Shown: piece after piece, positions 7,657 through 16,018 of the stretch
Position numbering within the stretch: position 1 is the stretch's first letter
Layout: the number at the start of each line of letters is the position of its first letter
Origin: Paenibacillus sp. SYP-B4298
Lineage (GTDB): Bacteria > Bacillota > Bacilli > Paenibacillales > Paenibacillaceae
Length of the DNA: 64,000 nt
Assembly: GCF_027627475.1 (NCBI RefSeq)
Contig: NZ_CP115484.1
Span: 5,407,001 to 5,471,000 of the forward strand
Direction of reading: 5' to 3'
Translations under genes and position numbers: made by a program
Notes under the pieces: model-generated
What the model was told of the DNA's origin: nothing
What the model saw: the letters and a program-made list of their open reading frames with translations, nothing else
The model's database searches: none

Positions 7657-8427
7657 ATGAAAAAGGAAGTGGGCCATAACTTTCTAGCGAAGCTGGGCAA
7701 GAAACGGCTGCGTCCTGGCGGCACCGCGGCTACAGATTGGCTGATTCGTCAGGTGCACCTTGGACAGGATACCCAGGTGCTGGAGGTAGCGTGCAACATG
7801 TGCACGACGGCGATCCAACTGGCGAGTCAGTATCGATGCCGAATTACCGGGGTAGATATGGACGCGCGGGCGCTGGATAAGGCGCGCCAGCGGATCGAAG
7901 CGGCCGGGCTGGCGGATTATATTACGGTTCAGCAGGCGAATGCGCTCAAGCTGCCATTTGCTGATGAGAGCTTCGATCTGGTAATTAATGAAGCGATGCT
8001 GACGATGCTGAACCAGAATGCGAAGGAGAAGGCGGTTGCCGAATACTGCCGTGTATTGAAGCCGGGAGGGATCTTGCTTACGCATGATATTACCTATGTC
8101 AAGGCAGACCTGGCCGAGCAGCTCGAGGAGCTGCGCCGTACCATTCATGTGCAGGTTGAACCGCTGCAGGTGCAGCGCTGGGAGTCACTGTTCCACCATG
8201 CCGGGTTTGCACAGGTAACGCATCACGCAGGGCCGATGTCGTTGATGAGCATTAGGGGGATGATTCGAGACGAAGGGTTGCTGGGTGCGCTGCGAATTAT
8301 ACGCAATGGACTGCGGTCGGAGAACCGTCAGCAGTTCCAGCAGATGTTTCGGTTCTTCAACGGGCCAGGACGCGATCTGAATTACATCGCCGTATGCAGC
8401 AGGAAGGGAGAGGCAGGAGCATCGTAG
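7657..8427 (+). CDS. Class I SAM-dependent methyltransferase with Cys-containing motif I
   Basis: This 256-residue methyltransferase keeps the Rossmann landmarks: motif I region VLEVACNMCTTA (residues 41-52), acidic post-I GVDMDARAL, motif II-like LPFADESFDLVI and motif III VLKPGGILLTHD. Motif I is unusual. The normal D-x-G-x-G-x-G glycine loop is replaced by a segment with two Cys (46 and 49), so SAM binding may be altered or a metal may bind nearby. The second half (about residues 150-256) is helical and Arg/Gln-rich. It is the last gene of the cupin operon, 14 bp after the second cupin, and is followed by a strong hairpin. The substrate is unknown. Confidence 0.88.
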   Translation: MKKEVGHNFLAKLGKKRLRPGGTAATDWLIRQVHLGQDTQVLEVACNMCTTAIQLASQYRCRITGVDMDARALDKARQRIEAAGLADYITVQQANALKLPFADESFDLVINEAMLTMLNQNAKEKAVAEYCRVLKPGGILLTHDITYVKADLAEQLEELRRTIHVQVEPLQVQRWESLFHHAGFAQVTHHAGPMSLMSIRGMIRDEGLLGALRIIRNGLRSENRQQFQQMFRFFNGPGRDLNYIAVCSRKGEAGAS

Positions 8428-8494
8428 CGTGCACAAGTGCTACAGTTGCAGTGGTCGTTGGCCGAGACTTGCTTATGATAAAATGCTTATAGCT

Positions 8495-8553
8495 CATGAC
8501 GAGTTCTCCTTGTAGAAGTGGTTGTAACTTCATTCTACACGAATCTCGTCATG
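8495..8553 (+). terminator. Hairpin after the methyltransferase gene
   Basis: CATGACGAG (8495-8503) pairs perfectly with CTCGTCATG (8545-8553), and an inner partly paired segment around TGTAGAA lies between. The hairpin is followed by a T-rich stretch (GGTTATTTTGG). It lies 68 bp after the methyltransferase stop and separates that operon from the AT-rich small genes. Confidence 0.6.
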
Positions 8554-8646
8554 GGTTATTTTGGTGTCACACTTTATTTTACAATAAATCTATTATAAAA
8601 TTACAATAAACCTACACTTTGTTTAATTTATATCTTGTAGGTAAAT

Positions 8647-8826
8647 GTGAAAAAATTATATAAAATCCTCTTGCCACTATCATTATCGTTATTGATTGTA
8701 TTAGGAATGAGCGCGTCTGTTACAAAGGCATACAGTCTAAAGGCTTTCGGTACTACTGTTAATACCACAGAAGGCTTCACAGAATTTGTCGTTCCAATCA
8801 ACCTGAATCCTAACAGCTCACAGTAA
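8647..8826 (+). CDS. Small exported peptide precursor, 59 aa (GTG start)
   Basis: This 59-codon gene starts with GTG after TAGGT. The product begins VKKLYKILLPLSLSL, a basic tip and a strong hydrophobic core, and ends the signal region with SVTKA (about residue 28), a good signal peptidase site. The predicted mature peptide is about 31 residues, rich in Thr, Asn and Phe (FGTTVNTTEGFTEF) with no Cys. The DNA is markedly AT-rich compared with its neighbours, and a 65-residue membrane protein gene starts 14 bp downstream. The layout recalls small signal-peptide or antimicrobial-peptide loci, such as Phr-type precursors, but no adjacent Rap-like receptor or exporter is present. I do not recognise the family. 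Confidence 0.65.
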   Translation: MKKLYKILLPLSLSLLIVLGMSASVTKAYSLKAFGTTVNTTEGFTEFVVPINLNPNSSQ

Positions 8827-8840
8827 ATGGAGAGGACGAG

Positions 8841-9038
8841 ATGAGTAAAGAAAAGTGGATTCTACTGATCAATGTCTTACTTGTTTGCGCAATGATAATT
8901 CACGTTGGAATAAGAATGTATATTCATAGTCAACATCCAGAATATAGCTCTCCTGTATATGTAGAATTAATCTATGCTGTTTATTATTTAATTCCTTTAA
9001 TTGTAGTCAATGTATTAAAAGTTATTATGAGAAAATAA
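8841..9038 (+). CDS. Small two-helix membrane protein, 65 aa
   Basis: This 65-residue protein has two predicted membrane helices (about residues 6-26 and 42-62) joined by a polar loop containing HSQHPEYSSP. It starts at an ATG after GGAGAGG and follows the exported peptide gene by 14 bp, so the two are translationally linked. Base composition is AT-rich like its partner and unlike the flanking genes. Possible roles are immunity, sensing or anchoring for the peptide. Nothing in the sequence decides among them. Confidence 0.75.
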   Translation: MSKEKWILLINVLLVCAMIIHVGIRMYIHSQHPEYSSPVYVELIYAVYYLIPLIVVNVLKVIMRK

Positions 9039-9083
9039 TATTCTCCTATAGAGACGTTACTAGCTGAAAAAGAAGAAGTACAT

Positions 9084-9120
9084 AAAGAAGTACATCGTTC
9101 ACACGGCGATGTACTTCTTT
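9084..9120. terminator. Bidirectional terminator between convergent genes
   Basis: AAAGAAGTACATCG (9084-9097) and CGATGTACTTCTTT (9107-9120) form a perfect 14-bp stem with a 9-base loop. The A/T-rich ends give a T tail on either strand. It separates the small membrane-protein gene from the convergent ABC-F gene. Confidence 0.85.
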
Positions 9121-9210
9121 ACGTTGGGCTAAGCTACGCCATTTGACCTTAAAACGGTCGCATGAAGCTCCGTACTTAGCTATATGTGCCTGCTTCGAGA
9201 CATCTCCAGC

Positions 9211-10767
<1,557 letters not shown>

Positions 10768-11201
10768 CTATGACACCTTTTCTATAGGATAATTAATGGC
10801 CTGGATTGGATTCAGTTGAACCTTAGCTGTGTATGCCATCGCCAATTTACTTGTTCTATTATAAACGTTAGGGCTACCCAAGCTCAATGCATTGGCGGAT
10901 ATTTCAAAGGATAATGTAGTGGGTCATTGTGGAAATGAAGCTTCGTCTGCGCAACGGGCTTGACGCCCCGCCGGGCCTGGATGCACATGCGAATAGAAGA
11001 CCTCGCTTATAGACGTGGGCGGGGTCTTGAAGGGAAAGTGATAGGCAGCGCGCGTATCGTGATTGGTGTAATCATGAGAATGTGGTTATGAAGGGGAATA
11101 ACAGGCGGAGATACAAGGGAGCCATGGAGCAAGTACAGCAATCGTCCCTTAAGGCGCAGACTACGAGTAGCGGGCGAGCTGTTGTACCCGGAGCTCTGCT
11201 G
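10768..11201. other. 434-bp intergenic stretch without a convincing gene
   Basis: The promoter region of the ABC-F gene must lie at the left side. The rest has only open frames without ribosome sites that run antisense into the HD gene. The one structure is a hairpin, AAGACCTCGC (10997-11006) with GCGGGGTCTT (11019-11028), one G-T pair, without a T tail. It could be a weak terminator for the HD-domain gene, 170 bp after its stop. Confidence 0.5.
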
Positions 11202-11831
11202 TCAGTATGCCAGTGCTTCTTCAGTAATCTGTTTAATATTCACTTTCGACATCGATCCCTCGTTGACCATATCCGGCAGGATGGAAGTAAGGAAATAATT
11301 GACACAGTGCAGCTTGATCTGCTTGATTTTGATCAGAGCCTGACGGTACATCGTGACAAACTCCTTCTCAATATTGCCGCGTTGCAGCTCGGCGAAAGCC
11401 TCGTACACCTGGTCCATCTTGTCGGCAACCTCCAGAATCAGTCCTTCGACAGAGCCGTCCTTCCCTTCCCGCAGTTGCCTGCGGAAGATACCCTTGAATT
11501 CTTCAGGGATATGCTCCTCGATAAAATGCTCGATCATCCCTTCCTCCACCTGCTGAATGAGCTGTCTCAGCTCAATGGACGAATGCTTGACCGGCGTCTT
11601 GATGTCTCCGATAAATATCTCGCCGTAGTCATGGCTGCTCGTAATCTCATAGAGCTTCTTCCAATCTACAGCCACACCGTGCGTCTCTTCGATGTCCGCC
11701 AGCGTCTTGGCGTATTGCACAACCTTCCAGGAATGAGCGGAGACGCTGTGCTCCTCGAATTTGAATTTGCCTGGACACCGAATGATTCTCTCCAGCTCGT
11801 TCAATGACCGAAAGTACGCATGAATTCCCAT
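11202..11831 (-). CDS. HD-domain phosphohydrolase, YfbR/HDDC2-like
   Basis: This 209-residue HD-superfamily protein has the pattern EHSVSAHSWKVVQYAKTLA, then YEITSSHDYGEIFIGDIKTPVKH. The His, HD pair and distal Asp (VADKMDQVYEA) are the metal ligands of HD phosphohydrolases. The GDIKTPVK segment strongly recalls YfbR, a 5'-deoxynucleotidase, and the related HDDC2 proteins. The likely role is dephosphorylation of (deoxy)nucleoside monophosphates in the cytosol. The gene is monocistronic, with a GC-poor leader before it. The assignment to the family is firm; the exact nucleotide substrate is not. Confidence 0.88.
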   Translation of the reverse strand: MGIHAYFRSLNELERIIRCPGKFKFEEHSVSAHSWKVVQYAKTLADIEETHGVAVDWKKLYEITSSHDYGEIFIGDIKTPVKHSSIELRQLIQQVEEGMIEHFIEEHIPEEFKGIFRRQLREGKDGSVEGLILEVADKMDQVYEAFAELQRGNIEKEFVTMYRQALIKIKQIKLHCVNYFLTSILPDMVNEGSMSKVNIKQITEEALAY

Positions 11832-11991
11832 AAGCAGCCATCCTTTGAAATCAAGTGTTAGATTACGGGTTCATTATAACCTCGGACTGTTAAATGAGGA
11901 TTAACGTGAGGTGAATTTGTAGAAAAGTGTTGAAAAGGCTGCGTGCAGGGTAGTAGAGCAAGATCGGCCAGGAGGGTGAGCCACGGAAGGC

Positions 11992-12375
11992 TTACGAAGG
12001 CTTGCAGCTCTTGTAGAGCATCTGGATTGCAATAAAATACATGATGCCTACTAATCCGCACAATAAACTGTAACCGATCATCACTACATTAAGTTCGATG
12101 AAAAATAGAATCAAGGTGAAGCTCATCAGTACATAGCCGATCAGGTAATAATGAAGATAGCGGTTTAGCACGTATGTTTTCAGTAGATGCGGTACGATGC
12201 CCCAATTCAATATGAAATAAGAAGGCAAAAAGAAGACGAAAACTGTAAAATCAATAAACAATACAAACTCGCTGTGGTTGTAATTAGGCCAAAAAGCAAC
12301 GACGAAACCTAAACAAGCAGCGGAAGTTACAGCTAGCAACAAATAGTATAATATCCACCTCATTTTTTTGTCCAC
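11992..12375 (-). CDS. Four-helix membrane protein of unknown function (GTG start)
   Basis: This 127-residue, very hydrophobic protein has four predicted membrane helices and a short basic C-terminus (YKSCKPS). I recognise no family motif. The GTG at complement 12373-12375 lies 8 nt after GAGGTG; an ATG four codons later is the alternative start. The gene is AT-rich relative to its neighbours and shares an AT-rich 400-bp region with the divergent Nudix regulator operon. Its expression could therefore be affected by that operator region, although there is no functional link in sequence. Confidence 0.78.
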   Translation of the reverse strand: MDKKMRWILYYLLLAVTSAACLGFVVAFWPNYNHSEFVLFIDFTVFVFFLPSYFILNWGIVPHLLKTYVLNRYLHYYLIGYVLMSFTLILFFIELNVVMIGYSLLCGLVGIMYFIAIQMLYKSCKPS

Positions 12376-12590
12376 AAGCCTTGCACCTCATTAATGCCGT
12401 AAGTAGAGTTAGTAACCCTTTCATAATTCCCCTATTTGGGTAAATTATCTATTTAAAGATATATTACATAATTTAATGTGTAAACTGTTACTTGAAAATT
12501 TACGCAGGGTTTTTTACGATCGATTTAAAATGAATGGCACAGTACGATTAGCAAAAAGCAAGCCAGCAGGAGAAGGTGTGACAAACCCGC

Positions 12591-12619
12591 TTGACAGACT
12601 ATAAAGACTGTTTTATATT
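12591..12619 (+). promoter_or_regulatory. Strong sigma-A promoter of the ADP-ribose island
   Basis: A perfect -35 TTGACA (12591-12596) is followed after exactly 17 bp by TATATT (12614-12619). Transcription should begin near 12626, directly at the left edge of the large palindrome, and read into the Nudix regulator gene. Confidence 0.75.
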
Positions 12620-12627
12620 AGTAACAA

Positions 12628-12656
12628 TTAGTTAATATCATAATGATAATAACTAA
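12628..12656 (+). promoter_or_regulatory. 29-bp palindromic operator, probably for the Nudix/wHTH regulator
   Basis: The site reads TTAGTTA-a-TATCAT-a-ATGATA-a-TAACTAA. Both the outer 7-bp and inner 6-bp arms are perfectly symmetric; only one position pair and the centre break the dyad. It covers the start of transcription just downstream of the -10 box, an ideal repressor position. NrtR-family Nudix regulators control their own operons, so autoregulation by the gene at 12780 is the natural reading. The resemblance to any published NrtR site was not checked. Confidence 0.65.
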
Positions 12657-12779
12657 GTATAGAGAATAGCAAAGCAAGCTCCATAAGAACAGTGGAGCGT
12701 CAGCCTATCCATCAGTTCGTGCATGATGCTGCAAGTATATAGATATTTCCCCGAGACAGAAACAGGAAGGAAGAGACGT

Positions 12780-13673
12780 ATGACACTTAGGGATCGGAGC
12801 GGGTTAACGGAGGAGGAGTTTTTGCAGCAGTATGATGCCGGAGATTATGAGCGCCCGTCCGTCGCGGCAGATATGGTGATTTTTACGGTGCTTGACAGCG
12901 AGGTGAGCAACTATCGCAAGCTGCCGGAGAAGGGGCTGAAGCTGCTGCTTATTCGCCGGGGCGGACATCCGTACTTGGGAGGCTGGGCGCTCCCCGGCGG
13001 CTTTGTCCGGCCTTACGAGACGACGGAGCAGGCGGCCAGGCGGGAGCTGCGCGAGGAGACGGGGCTGGATCAGGTCTATATGGAGCAGTTGTACACGTTC
13101 AGCGAGCCAGGGCGTGATCCGCGGACGTGGGTCATGAGCTGCTCGTATATGGCCTTGATCGACGGCAGCAAGGTGGAGGTACAGGCCGGGGACGATGCTG
13201 ATCAGGCGGCCTGGTTCGATGTCTCTTATAAGCTACAGTTGGAGCAGAAGGAGCTGCTGGAGGATGGCATTCGGCGTAGCTGGCAATATGAGCTGCTGCT
13301 CCAGCAGGGAGGGCACACCCTGCTGGCGGTGGTGGAGAAGCAGACCACCTTCACCAGCGCCTCGACTAGAACCGAATATACGATTGTGAGCAATGACGGA
13401 CTGGCCTTTGACCATGCCAAGCTGATCGCATGTGCCATCGAGCGGCTGCGGGGCAAGCTGGAGACGACGAGTATCGCGCTTCATCTCATGCCAGAGCTAT
13501 TCACACTAACACAGCTTCAGCAGGTGTACGAGGTCATCGCCGGGAGAGAGCTGCTGAAGGCTGCCTTTCGCCGGAAGGTGACTCATCTGGTGGAGGAAAC
13601 CGATCATTACACGGAGCCTGCGGGTCATCGACCTTCGCGGCTATTCCGTAGAAATTGGGAGAATATCACATGA
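12780..13673 (+). CDS. NrtR-like Nudix-domain transcriptional regulator
   Basis: This protein of about 297 residues has an N-terminal Nudix domain and a C-terminal winged-helix region, the NrtR (ADP-ribose-responsive NAD regulator) layout. The Nudix box is intact: G-x5-E-x7-REL-x-EE-x-GL in the segment after WALPGGF, so it may bind or hydrolyse ADP-ribose. The C-terminus shows the NrtR wHTH pattern FTLTQLQQVYEVIAGRELLK followed by a basic recognition region. ATG 12780 follows AGGAAGGAAGAG; the ATGs at 12723/12726 lack a site. It heads an operon with NADAR and PARG-like genes, which fits control of ADP-ribose metabolism, and the 29-bp palindrome in its leader fits autoregulation. An alternative is a plain NUDIX ADP-ribose pyrophosphatase. 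Confidence 0.88.
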   Translation: MTLRDRSGLTEEEFLQQYDAGDYERPSVAADMVIFTVLDSEVSNYRKLPEKGLKLLLIRRGGHPYLGGWALPGGFVRPYETTEQAARRELREETGLDQVYMEQLYTFSEPGRDPRTWVMSCSYMALIDGSKVEVQAGDDADQAAWFDVSYKLQLEQKELLEDGIRRSWQYELLLQQGGHTLLAVVEKQTTFTSASTRTEYTIVSNDGLAFDHAKLIACAIERLRGKLETTSIALHLMPELFTLTQLQQVYEVIAGRELLKAAFRRKVTHLVEETDHYTEPAGHRPSRLFRRNWENIT

Positions 13674-14239
13674 TATATGAATGGGAAGCATTATGCCGCG
13701 CCTATGAGGCGGGAGAACGGTTCAAGTATTTATTTTTCTGGGGACATACGCCACCGGCGGACGGAATCGTCAATCAGAGCTGTTTGAGCCAATGGTGGCC
13801 ATGCCGCTTCGAGGTGGATGGTGTCACGTATAGCTGCACCGAGCAATACATGATGGCGGAGAAGGCGCGTCTGTTCGGGGATGAGGCGATGCTGGCGTCG
13901 ATTATGGCAGCGGCCCATCCGAAGGAGATGAAGGCCTTCGGCCGCGCGATCTCCCCATTCGACGAGCAGCTATGGAATGCAAGCAGCTATGAGATCGTCA
14001 GGCGGGGCAACGCCGCCAAATTCACGCAGAACGAGGAGCTGCGCCATTATCTGCTCGGCACGGGCAGGCGCATCCTGGTCGAGGCGAGTCCGCGCGATCG
14101 CATCTGGGGCATAGGGATGGGCAAGAGCAACCCGGATGCGGAGCATCCACCCAAGTGGCGGGGGAGGAATAAGCTTGGTTTTGCACTGACGCAGGTGCGT
14201 GACGAACTGCTGAGCTGCGGAGCCAACAACCAAGAATAG
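13670..14239 (+). CDS. NADAR-domain protein (YbiA-type N-glycosidase)
   Basis: This 189-residue NADAR/YbiA-family protein has the core LFFWGHTPP, CLSQWWPCRFEVDG, YSCTEQYMMAEKARLFGD and RIWGIGMG, all family landmarks. They include the Glu of the TEQY block and the Asp of the RDRIWGIG block in the presumed active site. Family members cleave N-glycosidic bonds in riboflavin intermediates or, in the NADAR branch, remove ADP-ribose from nucleic acid bases. Its ATG overlaps the TGA of the Nudix regulator as ATGA (13670-13673), so translation is coupled; GGGAGA sits 8 nt upstream. Adjacency to an NrtR-like regulator and a PARG-like hydrolase favours an ADP-ribose substrate. Confidence 0.93.
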   Translation: MIYEWEALCRAYEAGERFKYLFFWGHTPPADGIVNQSCLSQWWPCRFEVDGVTYSCTEQYMMAEKARLFGDEAMLASIMAAAHPKEMKAFGRAISPFDEQLWNASSYEIVRRGNAAKFTQNEELRHYLLGTGRRILVEASPRDRIWGIGMGKSNPDAEHPPKWRGRNKLGFALTQVRDELLSCGANNQE

Positions 14240-14319
14240 ACTAGGGTGTGTCCTCGAACTGCGGGAGAGCAGATGTAGACACGACCCGCTTGCGACAAGA
14301 ACGGGCAGGGGGAGAGAAG

Positions 14320-15210
14320 ATGAATAGAGAGAGACGAGAGGCTCAAGAGAGGCATAGCACGGAAGGTGGACGCCAGAGCCGCAAGCAGATTGCAGCGCAG
14401 ACGGTACAGATCATTCGTCAAGGATATTACGAACGGGAGGGAAGGCGCATCGAGATCGCCGCACTGCAGCAGCGGTCGGAAGCGGGTAGCTTCCTGCTTC
14501 GTCCGCAGGATGGAGAGCGGCTGCTGGAGCAGGTACGCAGCAGCTTGTCCGGGCGCGCGCAGGTGAAGCAGCGAGTGACCAATGAGGCGACAGTGACGGC
14601 GATTCTGTCCTGTGCGCCAGAGGAACGTCAGACGCTGGGCGTGCTTAACTTCGCCAGTGCCAAAAATCCCGGCGGCGGCTTCCTAGGCGGAGCCATGGCA
14701 CAGGAGGAGAGTCTGGCAGCCTCCAGCGGTCTGTATGCTTCGCTGCTGCTGCATGAGGAATATTATACGTACAATCGCGCCCGCCGCACGATGATGTACA
14801 GCCACCATGCGATCGTATCGCCGGACGTGGTGTTCTTCCGAGATGAACAGTATCGGCTGCTTGCCGAGCCAGTGACAGCAACCGTGCTGACCATGCCTGC
14901 CGTCAACTACGGTCAAGTGGTGGTGAAGGGGGAGGATACGGAGCAGGCCGAGCGCGTCATGAAGGAGCGGATGGAGCTGGTGCTGGCGATATTCGCCAAG
15001 CAAGGTTTGCGGAAGCTAGTGCTTGGTGCCTATGGCTGCGGCGTATTCCGCAATGATCCGGCTAAGGTAGCAAGCTGGTGGAGAGAGCTGCTGGAGGATA
15101 AGGGGTATGGAGCCTTGTTCGATGAAGTGATCTACGCCGTGCTGGATAGCAGCAAAAACAAGGCGTGTATGAGGGCATTTGAGCAGATATTCAAGTCCTC
15201 CATACATTAG
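14320..15210 (+). CDS. Bacterial PARG-like ADP-ribose glycohydrolase (TIGR02452 family)
   Basis: This 296-residue macrodomain-type protein carries the PARG signature VLNFASAKNPGGG...QEE: a GGG, seven residues, then QEESL with the two catalytic Glu. It also has the family's C-terminal block LVLGAYGCGVFRNDP, which closes on the diphosphate. Such microbial PARG-like enzymes cut ADP-ribose from proteins or nucleic acids. I chose ATG 14320 behind GGGGGAGAG; the frame opens earlier (14248) without a ribosome site. It follows the NADAR gene by 80 bp and precedes KptA, with an unusual inverted-repeat element in the gap. Together with NADAR it would give the cell two different ADP-ribose-removing activities. 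Confidence 0.92.
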   Translation: MNRERREAQERHSTEGGRQSRKQIAAQTVQIIRQGYYEREGRRIEIAALQQRSEAGSFLLRPQDGERLLEQVRSSLSGRAQVKQRVTNEATVTAILSCAPEERQTLGVLNFASAKNPGGGFLGGAMAQEESLAASSGLYASLLLHEEYYTYNRARRTMMYSHHAIVSPDVVFFRDEQYRLLAEPVTATVLTMPAVNYGQVVVKGEDTEQAERVMKERMELVLAIFAKQGLRKLVLGAYGCGVFRNDPAKVASWWRELLEDKGYGALFDEVIYAVLDSSKNKACMRAFEQIFKSSIH

Positions 15211-15222
15211 CCTACATTAGGC

Positions 15223-15372
15223 GTGTCTGGGAAACTCGCCAAGGGGCAATGTTCACCATTCTTCGTTCCCCACTGCCTGCGCCTCCTTGACTTCCCCCGG
15301 TAAGCCTGCGTAAAGCGCCTGGCATGGAACGATGATGTAGCTCAATTCGCTCGTTGCGAAGTTTTCAGACAC
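15223..15372 (+). other. 150-bp nested inverted-repeat element: structured RNA or small MITE
   Basis: The gap before kptA folds on itself. Ends: GTGTCTG (15223-15229) with CAGACAC (15366-15372), AAACT (15232-15236) with AGTTT (15360-15364), CGC (15237-15239) with GCG (15356-15358). Inside: CGTTCC (15264-15269) with GGAACG (15326-15331), TGCC (15274-15277) with GGCA (15321-15324), GCGC (15279-15282) with GCGC (15315-15318). All pairs nest. The terminal part would also pass as 17-bp inverted repeats of a miniature transposon, although no target duplication is obvious. Confidence 0.45.
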
Positions 15373-15396
15373 ATTTCAGAAAGGCAGAGAAGGTTC

Positions 15397-15972
15397 ATGA
15401 AGAACAATGAAGGTAATTATCAAAAAAATTATCAAGATAATAAGATGGGAAGATTTCTAAGTCTGGTGCTGCGTCATCAGCCGCAGGCGGCAGGCATCAC
15501 ATTGGATCAGAACGGCTGGGCGTCTGTGGATGAGCTGATTCGCGGGGTGAACCGTACCGGGCGAAGGCTCGATCGGGCGGCACTGGATCGGATTGTGGCG
15601 GAAAACAGCAAGCAACGGTACAGCTTCAATGAGGATCGTACCCGCATTCGCGCCAACCAGGGTCACTCGCTGACAGTGGATGTAGAGCTGAAGCAGCAGA
15701 TGCCGCCAGCCGTGCTCTATCATGGAACAGCTCAGCACTATGTGCAGTCCATCTTGCAGCAGGGCATCCGCCGTGGCACACGTCAGCATGTGCATCTAAC
15801 AGAGGATCAGAAGCTGGCAGCCAAGGTTGGCTCCCGGCACGGACAACCCGCCGTGCTGGCAGTCGACGCGGCGGACATGCATCAGGCGGGTTATATATTC
15901 TACCGTTCAGAGAACGATGTATGGCTATGTGAGCATGTGCCTGCTATCTATATGCGCGTGGAGATGCACTGA
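15397..15972 (+). CDS. kptA: RNA 2'-phosphotransferase (Tpt1/KptA)
   Basis: This 191-residue KptA/Tpt1 enzyme removes an internal RNA 2'-phosphate by ADP-ribosylating it with NAD+ and releasing ADP-ribose 1'',2''-cyclic phosphate and nicotinamide. The N-terminal lobe has SLVLRHQP with the catalytic Arg-His pair (residues 26-27) and the RNA-binding block RIRANQGHS (83-91). The C-terminal ART-like lobe has VLYHGTA, HVHLTED and FYRSENDVWL with the conserved Arg. All four expected catalytic residues are present. The N-terminus is an Asn/Lys-rich extension of about 16 residues. The start ATG follows AAGGCAGAGAAGG. It lies downstream of the PARG-like gene and may share its transcript through the inverted-repeat element. 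Confidence 0.96.
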   Translation: MKNNEGNYQKNYQDNKMGRFLSLVLRHQPQAAGITLDQNGWASVDELIRGVNRTGRRLDRAALDRIVAENSKQRYSFNEDRTRIRANQGHSLTVDVELKQQMPPAVLYHGTAQHYVQSILQQGIRRGTRQHVHLTEDQKLAAKVGSRHGQPAVLAVDAADMHQAGYIFYRSENDVWLCEHVPAIYMRVEMH

Positions 15973-16018
15973 GCGGGGGACTGACGGCTATGTGCATCTT
16001 GTGGCCCACCACTTTCCC

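Noticed and set aside
11082-11807. 241-codon plus-strand frame opposite the HD-domain gene
   Set aside because: The minus strand has intact HD motifs. The plus frame is its complement extended into the intergenic region.
15223-15372. Full insertion sequence before kptA
   Set aside because: There is no transposase frame in 150 bp and no clear target duplication, so only a MITE or RNA interpretation remains.
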